NCBI GenBank assembly: GCA_045636025.1
Contig: JAZTWP010000005.1
Coordinates: 9,743 to 73,742, forward strand
Length of the DNA: 64,000 nucleotides
Source: UBA1081 sp045636025
Lineage (GTDB): Bacteria; Bacillota; Clostridia; Oscillospirales; Acutalibacteraceae
Reading direction: 5' to 3'
This document shows, in pieces, positions 16,720 to 25,467 of this stretch (positions are counted from its first letter, which is position 1; the number at the start of each line of letters is the position of its first letter). The notes beneath the pieces were generated by a model. That model ran no database searches and had not been told where the DNA came from. It saw only the letters and a list, made by a program, of their open reading frames with translations. Made by a program: the position numbers and the translations under genes.

Positions 16720-19074
16720 ATGTTTACAGATGTAAGTAATGAATTCATAAACGTACATTCAGCATCCGGAAGAACATTTCGTGCGCTGTTGTATGATAAT
16801 AAATCTGAAATAATATCATCTGATATCACAAGTCTTAAAACATCTTCGGGTGACAGTGCGTGTGAAGATATCAGCGTGGGAAAAGTCTTTTCTTCTGTTG
16901 TGAATATGGAAATGCAATACAGTGACGCTATTGCACAAAAACTCATAAACGGAACAAAAGTAATGCTGTATCTCGGATTGCAGTTATCTGACGGTAGTTT
17001 TGAAGATATTCCCGTAAACACGGATTTTAAGGTTATATCCGGTGTCAGAAACGGAGAAAAATTTGCTGTTACATTTGCAGACAAATTGTATGACAGCGAT
17101 ATTCTTTTCACTTGTGTAACATCTTCACCAACGGCAGAAGATATTGTTCGTGAAATCTGTAATGACCTCGGCATTAGTGAGTATGATGCTGACGGGTGCA
17201 ATCTTTCTTCATTGAAAATTTCTGCTATTCCCGAAAACGCAACCTGCAGAAAAATGCTCGGTTACATTGCTTCATATTTCGGCAAGAATGTGTATATCGG
17301 AAGAGACGGAAAACTTCTTTTCAGATGGTACGATTTCAATTCTTCTCAGGAGCTTGATGATGACAGTATAGAAACTCCTGAAATCGGTGACAGCGTTTCT
17401 GTCGGAGCTTTGTCTTGTTTTGTTGACAGTGAAAAAACACTTTCATCAGGAAGTGGCAGAGCACTGAGCTTTGAAAATCCTTATATGACACAGACACAGC
17501 TCAATGCCATAAAGCCTTTGCTTTGTAAATCATATAATATTGCTGTCATAAAACATCTTGTGGGAAGCATTCTGACGGATGCGTGGGACACTATCCGATA
17601 TAAAGATTATATTATTCCCGTAATGGGGTGTGACATAAGCTTTGACGGCGGTGTCACTTCCACATATACAGCAACAGGCAGAACTGATGAAGATGCAGCA
17701 GCTGTAAGAACACCGTCAACGGAGGTTCTTATAGCTCAGGCAAAAAAATATGCTGATGCTGCAGCAGAAAAAGCAACGGAGCTCATCCGTGGTGCAAACG
17801 GTGGATATTACATAGAAAAAACCGATGCGAACGGAAAACCTTATGAAACACTCTGGATGGATGCCGATAATGAAACCTCAGCAAAGCATTGTATCTGTAT
17901 AAACAAAAACGGTATAGGCTTTGGTGAAAAGAACAGCAAAAATGAATGGACATTCAAACAGGCATGGACAATAGACGGTACTATTGTTACTGATTTTATA
18001 ACTGCAAACGAGCTTGAAATAAGAGGTAAGCTTACAAATAAAAAATCGGGTACGGCAGTGAATGCTCAGATGGATATGAATTTTGAAGTATCCGCAGAAC
18101 TGAGCCTCCCGTTCCTTAATAAGACTGTAAATGCTGCAGGTCTTCGTGCCTGGTCTGATAAGGATAATGCAACAAATGAAGCTCTTTACACGAACTGGGG
18201 TGTATTTTTCGATTCATTGAATGAAGATGATTCATTGCATACCTTGCTGACAAGCATTCTTGCTTCTGCAAACGGTTTGAATTTTTACGGTGTCAGAGGA
18301 TTTTATCTTGTAGGAAAAGAGGAAAACGGAAAAATTCCGCAAGTAGGAGCTTTGGTTGGAAGTGGCTTCTGGAGTAATGATGCATTTCGTACCGAAGATG
18401 GTTTTTATGTAAATAGTATCCCTTGCATTACTGAGTGGACAGGTGTGAATAATCGTATTCAGGACGGATATATGGAAGATTGTAACAGTCCCTGGGCGGA
18501 TGTGACATCTTCATATGAAGAAGACCATCTTGTATGTATTGAGGTTTTTAATAAAAACACCTTGAATCTGCCCTTTGAAGGCTCAGTCGGTTATATTATC
18601 ACGCTGAATTATTTTTCGGCAACAAGCAGATATACTATTCAGTTCGGCATCAGATACCGTGATAATCAGATAAAAATGCGCTCGTATAACAAGATAAACT
18701 CCAACGCTGACGGCACAAACAGTGCGTGGTCTGATTGGAGTGAACCTTTTGTTACAAGCGATGTGACAAACAGGTTGTCTTCTGAAATTGCAGATGTGAG
18801 GAATTCTTTTTCGGCATCGTTTGATTCTTCTGCTGTTGCAGGTTGTGAAAAATCTCTTTCGGGATGTATTACTCAATGGGGTACCATAATGGTTTCCACG
18901 AGCGGGACCATTGTTTCATTGCCTCAGACATACAAAAATAAGAATTACGGAATTTCTCTTACGCCTATGGGAGCAAACAGAAATGTATGGTATTCAATGC
19001 CTACAGTAAACAGTTTCAAAATCTGGGCATCCGCTGATGATACTCCCGTAAGCTGGATGACAATAGGAATATGA
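16720..19074 (+). CDS. Tail tip / receptor-binding protein with fibre-like C-terminus
   Basis: A 784-residue protein. Residues 1-340 resemble a tail hub (Tal-like N-terminus, with 'FSSVVNMEMQYSD', 'SPTAEDIVREICNDLGI' and 'MLGYIASYFGKNVYIGRDGK'). A helical 'AKKYADAAAEKATELIRG' linker follows. The C-terminal half is fibre-like: 'GYMEDCNSPWADVTS ... QIKMRSYNKI ... WSDWSEPF' resembles a pyocin-knob-type module and the end forms a beta domain. It would fix the tail tip and contact the host surface. ATG 16720 is preferred (GAGG upstream) over GTG 16708. Confidence 0.72.
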   Translation: MFTDVSNEFINVHSASGRTFRALLYDNKSEIISSDITSLKTSSGDSACEDISVGKVFSSVVNMEMQYSDAIAQKLINGTKVMLYLGLQLSDGSFEDIPVNTDFKVISGVRNGEKFAVTFADKLYDSDILFTCVTSSPTAEDIVREICNDLGISEYDADGCNLSSLKISAIPENATCRKMLGYIASYFGKNVYIGRDGKLLFRWYDFNSSQELDDDSIETPEIGDSVSVGALSCFVDSEKTLSSGSGRALSFENPYMTQTQLNAIKPLLCKSYNIAVIKHLVGSILTDAWDTIRYKDYIIPVMGCDISFDGGVTSTYTATGRTDEDAAAVRTPSTEVLIAQAKKYADAAAEKATELIRGANGGYYIEKTDANGKPYETLWMDADNETSAKHCICINKNGIGFGEKNSKNEWTFKQAWTIDGTIVTDFITANELEIRGKLTNKKSGTAVNAQMDMNFEVSAELSLPFLNKTVNAAGLRAWSDKDNATNEALYTNWGVFFDSLNEDDSLHTLLTSILASANGLNFYGVRGFYLVGKEENGKIPQVGALVGSGFWSNDAFRTEDGFYVNSIPCITEWTGVNNRIQDGYMEDCNSPWADVTSSYEEDHLVCIEVFNKNTLNLPFEGSVGYIITLNYFSATSRYTIQFGIRYRDNQIKMRSYNKINSNADGTNSAWSDWSEPFVTSDVTNRLSSEIADVRNSFSASFDSSAVAGCEKSLSGCITQWGTIMVSTSGTIVSLPQTYKNKNYGISLTPMGANRNVWYSMPTVNSFKIWASADDTPVSWMTIGI

Positions 19075-19084
19075 GGTGAGTTTA

Positions 19085-19414
19085 TTGAATGTGAAACGTG
19101 GTACAACTCCAACACTCGAAATTAAATTAAATAATATTGATTTTGCTGATGTCAAATCGATTGATTTTGTTTTCAAACATCAGAAATCAGAATCAGGCAG
19201 GGTAATTGTTGAAAAAAAGTATCCTGTTGACGGCACCTGTGAAGACGGCGTTGTAAAATTAAGATTTACAGAATCTGAAACAAGAAAATTCACTTCCGGT
19301 TCTGTTGTCTATATGGATACCAGAATTATTCTTTCCGACGGAAGCATTCCCGAAACATCAATTGCCGAATTCAATGTCAATCCCACATTATTCGAGGAGC
19401 GTAAGACAATATGA
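19085..19414 (+). CDS. Small tail-tip-associated protein
   Basis: A 109-residue beta-rich protein ('VKRGTTPTLEIKLNNIDFAD', 'SIDFVFKHQKSESGRVIVEK', 'FTSGSVVYMDTRIILSDG'). It starts at TTG 19085 with GAGG at 19073-19076. Proteins with 'rG.tpt....v.......i..i.v.f.q' patterns follow tail-tip genes in Clostridial phages. The role is unknown, probably baseplate or fibre accessory. ATGA overlap with the next gene. Confidence 0.6.
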   Translation: MNVKRGTTPTLEIKLNNIDFADVKSIDFVFKHQKSESGRVIVEKKYPVDGTCEDGVVKLRFTESETRKFTSGSVVYMDTRIILSDGSIPETSIAEFNVNPTLFEERKTI

Positions 19415-19695
19415 TAGAAGTGGAAGTAAAAACGACAGCCCCTGTGAATGTTAATGTCGGTGATGTATATACAGAAACATTTCACGGTGTCCCTTCAGAA
19501 AATCAGGCAGTGCTTGACAAATTCAATGAAGATGAAAACGGAAATCTGTATTACGGTAATGAAAGGATTGCTTCTGTTCCTGCAGGCGGCAATGAAGGTC
19601 AGGTGCTGACAAAAAAATCTGATACCGATTATGATTACGGTTGGAAAAACAGCGTGACACTCGAATATAATTCGGGTGTTTTATCAATTTTTTAA
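19411..19695 (+). CDS. Small tail fibre accessory protein
   Basis: A 94-residue acidic protein. It includes 'ASVPAGGNEGQVLTKKSDTD' followed by 'YGW', a turn motif seen in phage tail fibres (GQVLTK.S....YGW.D), and ends with 'SVTLEYNSGVLSIF'. The ending resembles that of the next gene ('ATFSLADGVLSIY'), suggesting a shared C-terminal strand. It lies in a run of small fibre-type genes. Confidence 0.6.
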   Translation: MIEVEVKTTAPVNVNVGDVYTETFHGVPSENQAVLDKFNEDENGNLYYGNERIASVPAGGNEGQVLTKKSDTDYDYGWKNSVTLEYNSGVLSIF

Positions 19696-19709
19696 AGGAG
19701 AAATTAACA

Positions 19710-20105
19710 ATGGCACAGAACATACTTGTAAACGGCAATACATATTCAAACGTTGAAAAACTTCGTATCCCGAAAGCTGACAATCCCTCAGATTTCGCAG
19801 TTTTTCCTGACACATCCGATGCAAATCTTTCAGCAAACAAAATGCTTGCCGGTTCATCGGGTTATGATGCAAACGGTGAAAAGGTTGACGGTAACATTCA
19901 GAGCATTGAAGAGCATTCATACACACCCGGAACAGCCGATTCTGAAATTCCTGCAGGAAAATATCTTGCAGGAAAACAGATTATAAAAGGTGACTCGGCT
20001 CTGATACCTGCAAATATAGTGAAAGGCAAAACAATATTCGGTGTTGCAGGTAATGCCACAAGTGCAACATTCAGCCTTGCTGACGGTGTCCTTTCAATTT
20101 ATTGA
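19710..20105 (+). CDS. Tail fibre-type structural protein
   Basis: A 131-residue protein with an N-terminal 'NILVNGNTYSNVEKLRIPK' unit that is repeated in the following gene, then repeated 'G..I.G....G....tPG....EIPAGKYLAGKQIIKGD' type segments and 'IVKGKTIFGVAG'. These repeats are typical of Firmicute phage fibre proteins. AAAGGAG precedes ATG 19710. Confidence 0.65.
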   Translation: MAQNILVNGNTYSNVEKLRIPKADNPSDFAVFPDTSDANLSANKMLAGSSGYDANGEKVDGNIQSIEEHSYTPGTADSEIPAGKYLAGKQIIKGDSALIPANIVKGKTIFGVAGNATSATFSLADGVLSIY

Positions 20106-20116
20106 GGTGTTGCATT

Positions 20117-20605
20117 ATGTCTCATAACCTTAAAATTAACGGTGTTGAATATCCGTCTGTCGATAAAATCACTGTTCCTGATGTGAACGGTAAAGATGTT
20201 GAATTTGTTCTTTCTGACGGCTATATCGATAAATCAAAAGTCACACATTTTGCAACGGGAGTTGTCAACATAACAGCCGGAAAAGTTACTGTTTCCGGCA
20301 TTGCAGATGAAAAAACCGGTGAAGCATTCACCCCCAAAGGAATATATGCAGTTGCGTGTCCGTCTGAAACTATGTATTACAAATCAGCAAACGGTCAGCC
20401 TGCCGCGATGGCGATTTATTGTAATTTTGCAACAGGTGAAAGTTCCTGTGCAGCTATTTACAGCATTGCATATCAGGGCAGATTGCATCATACAGCTGCA
20501 AGAGACAGACTTTCGGTAAACGGAAACAGTTTTACATATCAGGAAAGTCAAACATCAATGTACGGACTTGTCAATACCCGCTGGAGGTGGTTTGCGTGGG
20601 GGTAA
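20117..20605 (+). CDS. Tail fibre-type structural protein, paralogous N-terminus
   Basis: A 162-residue protein beginning 'HNLKINGVEYPSVDKITVPD', clearly similar to the start of the preceding gene product. The rest is a beta-rich domain with aromatic residues at the end ('YGLVNTRWRWFAW'). ATG 20117 follows GAGGTG with good spacing; upstream TTG 20102 is less likely. The shared N-terminal module with different C-terminus suggests exchangeable host-contact domains. Confidence 0.6.
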   Translation: MSHNLKINGVEYPSVDKITVPDVNGKDVEFVLSDGYIDKSKVTHFATGVVNITAGKVTVSGIADEKTGEAFTPKGIYAVACPSETMYYKSANGQPAAMAIYCNFATGESSCAAIYSIAYQGRLHHTAARDRLSVNGNSFTYQESQTSMYGLVNTRWRWFAWG

Positions 20606-20871
20606 TATATTACAAAAAATATATTGAATCTGAAAACAGATATCAGTATGAAGAACGAAATGTTTCATCATCGGATGAAGCAATGATTGAAATTTCAAAA
20701 GAAGAATATGAATCCGAAACGGCAAAGCAATGGGAAGAATATCTCGCATCGCTTCCCGTGACCGATGAGCCGACATATGAAGAACTTCTTATCGAAAATC
20801 AGGAGCTTGAAAGGGAAAACGCATCACTTCTTTATCAGATTCTGACAGGGGAGGAGCTTTCAGATGTTTGA
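20596..20871 (+). CDS. Small coiled-coil phage protein
   Basis: A 91-residue, strongly acidic protein with a C-terminal coiled coil ('ELLIENQELERENASLLYQIL'). It starts with GTG at 20596 (GGAGG 20583-20587), overlapping the end of the fibre gene. Position just before an XkdX-type gene is common for tail-associated accessory proteins. Function unknown. Confidence 0.55.
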   Translation: MGVIYYKKYIESENRYQYEERNVSSSDEAMIEISKEEYESETAKQWEEYLASLPVTDEPTYEELLIENQELERENASLLYQILTGEELSDV

Positions 20872-20995
20872 AAAAATCAGAAAATATTATGAAATCGGAC
20901 TTTATAAGGAAGTCCATATCAGAAAGCTTCTCTCTGTGGGAGCTATAAACGAAGAACAGTATGAGAAAATTGTAAAGGAGAATGAAAATGAGTAG
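20864..20995 (+). CDS. XkdX family phage protein
   Basis: A 43-residue protein with the XkdX pattern: 'KYYEIGLYKEVHIRKLLSVG', then 'AINEEQYEKI'. These tiny proteins lie between tail fibre and lysis genes in PBSX-like and many Firmicute phages; their function is unknown. ATG 20864 follows GGGGAGGAG; its stop overlaps the amidase start. Confidence 0.8.
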   Translation: MFEKIRKYYEIGLYKEVHIRKLLSVGAINEEQYEKIVKENENE

Positions 20996-21725
20996 AAAAA
21001 TTTACATTGATGCAGGACACGGCGGAGTTCAGCCGGGAGCTTGCAACGGTAAAAGAAAAGAGTCTGATGATGTTCTCAGACTTGCCCTTATGGTTCAGGA
21101 GCTTCTTTCAGAACAGGACTGTGAAGTCAGAATGTCCCGAACAAAGGATGTTGACATCAGCATTTCTGACCGTTGCAGAGATGCGAACAACTGGGGAGCT
21201 GATTATTTTCTTTCAATTCACCGTAATTCTGCATCAGCTTCTGCTACAGGTGACGAAATATGGATTTATTCTAAATCTAACAAAAACACCGAGGCTAAGG
21301 CGAAGAAAATTCTTGATGCAGTCTGTAAAACTGACGGTCTTAAAAACAGAGGTGTCAAACGTGGCGCTCCTTCATACACCGATTATGGTGTAAACAGGGA
21401 TACATATATGGCATCTTCACTTCTTGAACTCGGCTTCATTTCAAATCACAATGACAACAAGGTTTTTGATGCCAAACTCAAGGAAATGGCCCTTGCGATT
21501 GCAAAGAGTGTACTTTCAGTTGTGGGCGGTGAGTTTGTGCTCAAGGGTGATGTGGACGGTGACGGTGATAAAGATGCTGCCGATGCGAGAAAAGCTCTCA
21601 GAGCTTCTGCAAAGCTTGAAACTCTCACCGAAGAACAGAAGAAAGCAGCTGACATGAACGGTGACAATAAAATCACTGCTGCCGATGCACAGAGAATCCT
21701 TAAAGATGTTGCGGGGGTGAAGTGA
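20988..21725 (+). CDS. Phage endolysin: N-acetylmuramoyl-L-alanine amidase with dockerin
   Basis: A 245-residue protein. Residues 1-180 form an Amidase_3 domain that cuts the MurNAc-L-Ala bond: zinc ligands H11 (DAGHGG), E25 and H78 (SIHRNS), catalytic E147 (LLELGF). Residues 187-244 are a type I dockerin: 'GDVDGDGDKDAADARKALR' and 'ADMNGDNKITAADAQRILK' are the two calcium-binding repeats. The D-A-R-x-x-L-R signature matches the host's secreted dockerins in this window. The dockerin takes the place of the usual wall-binding domain. ATG 20988 is chosen over 20982 by spacing from AAAGGAG. No signal peptide, so it relies on the holin. Confidence 0.92.
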   Translation: MSRKIYIDAGHGGVQPGACNGKRKESDDVLRLALMVQELLSEQDCEVRMSRTKDVDISISDRCRDANNWGADYFLSIHRNSASASATGDEIWIYSKSNKNTEAKAKKILDAVCKTDGLKNRGVKRGAPSYTDYGVNRDTYMASSLLELGFISNHNDNKVFDAKLKEMALAIAKSVLSVVGGEFVLKGDVDGDGDKDAADARKALRASAKLETLTEEQKKAADMNGDNKITAADAQRILKDVAGVK

Positions 21726-22000
21726 TGAACGATGAAAAGGAAATCTGGGAACGTCTGACGGCTGTGGAGCAGAGTAATAAATCTGCACATCACCGTATTG
21801 ATTCCATCGAAAAGCTGACACAATCCGTTTCAGATATGGTCGTTGAAGTCAAGCATATGCGTGAGGACCTTAACAAAATGCACGATGAACTTGATGAAGT
21901 TAAAAACAGACCGTCAAAATTTGTGGATAAGTTCATGTATGCCGCCATCGGTGCTGTTGCTTCAGGACTTGTTTCACTTGCACTGTCACAGATTTTTTAA
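21725..22000 (+). CDS. XhlA-like lysis accessory protein
   Basis: About 91 residues: an N-terminal coiled coil ('EIWERLTAVEQSNKSAHHRI', 'VVEVKHMREDLNKMHDELDEV' in parts) and a single C-terminal transmembrane helix ('MYAAIGAVASGLVSLALSQIF'). This is the layout of hemolysin XhlA-type proteins, which assist holins in phage lysis cassettes. The start overlaps the amidase stop (TGATG). It lies between endolysin and holin. Confidence 0.78.
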   Translation: MNDEKEIWERLTAVEQSNKSAHHRIDSIEKLTQSVSDMVVEVKHMREDLNKMHDELDEVKNRPSKFVDKFMYAAIGAVASGLVSLALSQIF

Positions 22001-22056
22001 CAAAAAAATAACGTGCAATTTTTTAATAAAGATGCACGCAAAGAAAGGAAATCCTT

Positions 22057-22308
22057 ATGGAAATTATAACTTACATAACAGAAAATGCAATCATTCTCAT
22101 TCCTGTGCTTATCATCATCGGACTCATCCTGAAGAAACTCGAATTTATCCCGGATAAGTACATTCCTGTGATTCTTCTGCCTCTCGGCATCCTCGGAGCT
22201 ATGGCTCTCGGTGGTTGGACGGTTGAATCAGCTATCCAGGGCATCCTCGTCACCGGTGCAGCAGTTTATGGTAATCAGATTGTTAAACAGCTCAAAAAAA
22301 ATGAATAA
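22057..22308 (+). CDS. Phage holin
   Basis: An 83-residue protein with three hydrophobic segments (about 10-27, 38-54 and 60-75) and a basic C-terminus (KQLKKNE). Size, topology and place after the endolysin fit a small Firmicute holin that permeabilises the membrane to release the amidase. AAAGGAAA precedes ATG 22057. A terminator directly follows, marking the end of the late operon. Confidence 0.82.
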   Translation: MEIITYITENAIILIPVLIIIGLILKKLEFIPDKYIPVILLPLGILGAMALGGWTVESAIQGILVTGAAVYGNQIVKQLKKNE

Positions 22309-22320
22309 GATATAATTTTA

Positions 22321-22359
22321 CTCCCTCTCGTTCCTTGCGGTTCGGGAGGGAGTTTTTTT
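22321..22359 (+). terminator. Terminator at end of phage late operon
   Basis: CTCCCTC (22321-22327) pairs with GAGGGAG (22346-22352), followed by T7. The sequence 22360-22498 beyond it is very AT-rich, without a gene; it contains TTGATA and TATAAT-like elements that may drive the next gene. Confidence 0.8.
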
Positions 22360-22498
22360 GTTCGTAATTTTTTATAATTTTTATGATGCTGTTATGTGAA
22401 TTATGCTGAAAAATAAATTTTTTTGAAAAAATGTGTTACATATTGTTGATAAAGTTGCTTTATATATATAATAAAATATATTTTAAGAGGTTTTTATT

Positions 22499-24709
22499 AT
22501 GTTAAAAAATAATTTGGCTAATACATTACTTTATGTACCGTTTAATCATGAATACTCAGTTAGTCCTGAATTGCAAGAAAAATTAACTAATGAGGAATTT
22601 TTTAGATATTGTTATTACAAACCAGATTTTGACAAACTTATTGAAAATATAAAAAACATGGATGATGAAGGTGATATCGATATAAGTTATCCCATAAATA
22701 CTGAGGTGTTGATTGATAATATACAAGAACAAAAAGAAGCCGTGAATCGTTTTTTTGATTGGATTAAGAATAATGATGTAGGGATTTATTGTGTTACTGG
22801 TGATGCTGGAACAGGGAAATCTACATTTTTGCATCATATGGCTTATGAAAAATTCGATGGAACTTGGAGTTTTTTGGATTTGCAATCTGCACACAGTCCA
22901 ATTCATCTTCTGAATTATCGTATTGAGTTTGAAAAGTTTTATTATCTTCAGCAAAAGTTGTCGTCAACTGTCATTTCAGAAATTATATCAAGAATCTTTA
23001 TTCGAAAATCAGAATTTAAATATGATTACATAAATACAAAACAACAAATTGAAAATTTAATAAACTACTATTTTGATAATATATCTGAACTGTACCCTGA
23101 AATAGAGATTGAGAATATGTTCAAAGAATTGTCTAATATTGACAATAATTCTAGTCACAAAGATTATTGTTTTAATGCAGCAACTGTATTCTATAGGTTT
23201 TTTGAAATAAGAAGTAAAGATTATTTGGATGAAAATAAAACATCCAATCTTTTAATGGAACTTTATCTTATTATTTTACGTTTTTTTAACAATACAGAAA
23301 AAAACATTATTGTTTTTGATAATTTAGAACGTTTTGTTGGTGTTGATGAAATATACAATAATCAAATATTTGAATTTTTACAAAAATTGCGGAAAATTTT
23401 TGACAGTTATGATGATACATATAAAAAGGCTTCGAGTAACATTTCAATTTTTTCAAGAAATTTTCAGTTTGTTGTGGCAATGCGACATACAACTACACGA
23501 ATGTTTACTCCGCAACAAAACTCAGATTTTATTGAACACTCATCAAATGTAAGCGAGTGGTTTCCTATAGACGAGATTGTTCAGAAAAAAATTGATTGGT
23601 TGAAGAAAAATGGCCTTTCAACAATTAATGAAGATAGACTTATAAGAATATTATCAGATAAGAGCAAAAACGGAAATATTATTCGTGGACTCAGATTAAA
23701 ACTCAATGCGTTATTTAACAACAATAAAAGATTGATTTTGGATTTTATTGCTGAGTTATTATGTTGTGATAAATATAAAGAACAATTGGCTTTATCAGAT
23801 GAAATATATTCTGATGAAAATTTAAAGGCAACACTTTCAAAACATTTGTATCGTTCAATTATTTGGAAATTGGTTATTGATAAGCTTTTAACTGATGATA
23901 TGTTTGTTGAGTATTTAAAGAATTATAGCGGTGCTATAGAAACGCACCTTGATTATATGAGAAGAATTCTTATAATCTTGTCGAACTATTCTTTAGAACA
24001 CAAGTATGGTTATATGAATTTTGAAGCAGTATTAGAAAAATTATATCCAAAAAAAGGTGAGAATGTTTCTGAGTGGTTTTGTTCAGATGTGTGTGATGCT
24101 GATCGAAAGCAGATATATTCATTATTGTATTTCTTGAACTATTATTGTCGACGAGATAATAATTGGTTTCAATTTATTGATATTCAGTGTAACTGTGATT
24201 CATTGAATGGTAAACATATAAACGATCCTGATGAATTTTATAAAGTCTTAAATAAAAACGTTAAACCTAAAGATATAAACTTACAAATAACATCATCAGG
24301 TAAGGCATACTTAGGATATGTTGCTCATACTTTTGAGTTTTTTGCAAGCGTATATGATAAGACTAACAATCAAATTCTTTTGAATATTCCAACAGAAAAT
24401 GATTTGTTGAATATAAAAACTGGCGATTTAGAATGTATGAAGATTATTACCAAAGTAACGAACAATAGTAATCAAATGTGCCGACGTATAAATCGAGGGA
24501 TTAATGAAAATTATGAGTTGTTGTATAGAAAGGAAGGGGAACCAAACGGCATAGCATATTCTAAATTAATCAAGAGGTCTCATAAGGGATATCTTAATCA
24601 TTTTATTATTTATATTGAGAAAAAGTGTTTAATTTCTGATAATAAAAATAGTATTAGTAATAAAAAAAATCTTTTACATATGATCTATGTTTATAGAGAT
24701 AAAATGTGA
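22499..24709 (+). CDS. Large P-loop NTPase, candidate defence protein
   Basis: A 736-residue protein from very AT-rich DNA. The N-terminal region precedes a P-loop: Walker A G101-D-A-G-T-G-K-S-T109, Walker B 'IIVFDNLER' (270-278) and a sensor-like 'FQFVVAMRHTTTR' (322-334). This arrangement fits AAA+/STAND/KAP-type NTPases. The ~400-residue C-terminal part is helical with no recognised enzyme domain or membrane segment. AGAGG lies 8 nt before ATG. With the next gene it forms a two-gene unit on the prophage edge, a usual site for phage-defence or superinfection-exclusion cargo. The family was not identified; the role is inferred. Confidence 0.65.
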   Translation: MLKNNLANTLLYVPFNHEYSVSPELQEKLTNEEFFRYCYYKPDFDKLIENIKNMDDEGDIDISYPINTEVLIDNIQEQKEAVNRFFDWIKNNDVGIYCVTGDAGTGKSTFLHHMAYEKFDGTWSFLDLQSAHSPIHLLNYRIEFEKFYYLQQKLSSTVISEIISRIFIRKSEFKYDYINTKQQIENLINYYFDNISELYPEIEIENMFKELSNIDNNSSHKDYCFNAATVFYRFFEIRSKDYLDENKTSNLLMELYLIILRFFNNTEKNIIVFDNLERFVGVDEIYNNQIFEFLQKLRKIFDSYDDTYKKASSNISIFSRNFQFVVAMRHTTTRMFTPQQNSDFIEHSSNVSEWFPIDEIVQKKIDWLKKNGLSTINEDRLIRILSDKSKNGNIIRGLRLKLNALFNNNKRLILDFIAELLCCDKYKEQLALSDEIYSDENLKATLSKHLYRSIIWKLVIDKLLTDDMFVEYLKNYSGAIETHLDYMRRILIILSNYSLEHKYGYMNFEAVLEKLYPKKGENVSEWFCSDVCDADRKQIYSLLYFLNYYCRRDNNWFQFIDIQCNCDSLNGKHINDPDEFYKVLNKNVKPKDINLQITSSGKAYLGYVAHTFEFFASVYDKTNNQILLNIPTENDLLNIKTGDLECMKIITKVTNNSNQMCRRINRGINENYELLYRKEGEPNGIAYSKLIKRSHKGYLNHFIIYIEKKCLISDNKNSISNKKNLLHMIYVYRDKM

Positions 24710-24740
24710 TTAGATTTAAGAAAAAAGGAGAATAATATAA

Positions 24741-25406
24741 TTGGAATATTTTATACGCATTATAAATATATATAAATGTATTCTTGAATGGGGATTGACG
24801 ATTGTTTCATTGTGTAATAAAACTAATGATTGTTTTTTATTGAATACAGAAATAATCAAAAACTTGGCTGAAATCGTTGTTATTATAGCAGGGAGTGGTA
24901 TTTTTATAAAAGGATATAAATATATTAAAGCTCTAAGAGAAAAAAAGGTAGATGCAACATTTGGTTTTTGGAGTCACTTAGCAGTGAAACTTTTAAAAAT
25001 AAAGAGCAGACTTTCTGAAAATCATAATCTTATAAATAACTTATATGATACTGAGATTCGAAATGATTGGGCTAATGAAGGGGCGCCTCCAACTAAAGAA
25101 GAGATGGATTTCTTTAAAAAAAGTGTAGGTGAAGCATTTTTGTTGATAGAAACTGAAGTTGACCAACTACCTGCATACAATGGTTGGACAGATGATTATA
25201 TGCAAGTTATAGCCTTTCTTGACGATGTGTTACATTATGATATTGCTGATGCAAGTAACGGCTTCAAGTTTTATAAAACACAGAATCAATATGTTTCTAT
25301 AGAAGAAAGAGATAAATACTGTTATGAGATATGTGAAACTATCGATAAAGTAATTATTGGAATTAAGAAAACACAAAAAGAAGTTGAAGCAAAATTGTAT
25401 TCATAA
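24741..25406 (+). CDS. Membrane-anchored helical protein, partner of the NTPase
   Basis: A 221-residue protein starting at TTG 24741 (AAGGAG at 24725-24730). The first ~65 residues contain one or two hydrophobic segments (about 8-25 and 43-61), followed by basic residues (YIKALREKK) and a ~150-residue helical, acidic cytosolic domain. No enzyme motif was recognised. It lies 31 nt after the NTPase with the same low GC and is followed by a strong AT-rich hairpin, so the two are co-transcribed. A membrane effector controlled by an NTPase sensor is the working inference. Confidence 0.6.
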   Translation: MEYFIRIINIYKCILEWGLTIVSLCNKTNDCFLLNTEIIKNLAEIVVIIAGSGIFIKGYKYIKALREKKVDATFGFWSHLAVKLLKIKSRLSENHNLINNLYDTEIRNDWANEGAPPTKEEMDFFKKSVGEAFLLIETEVDQLPAYNGWTDDYMQVIAFLDDVLHYDIADASNGFKFYKTQNQYVSIEERDKYCYEICETIDKVIIGIKKTQKEVEAKLYS

Positions 25407-25449
25407 AATATAGTATATAATTAATAATACAAAATTATATACTATATTT
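25406..25449 (+). terminator. 17-bp perfect inverted repeat closing the cargo operon
   Basis: The arm 25406-25422 is exactly complementary to 25433-25449, with a 10-nt loop. It directly follows the stop of the membrane protein gene. The stem is almost all A/T. It probably works as a terminator, and is also close to the prophage end. Confidence 0.5.
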
Positions 25450-25467
25450 ATTTTAAAAATGCATTTT

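Noticed and set aside
20117..20605. Variable region of a diversity-generating retroelement (aromatic-rich C-terminus)
   Set aside because: No reverse transcriptase, template repeat or accessory gene was seen in the window.
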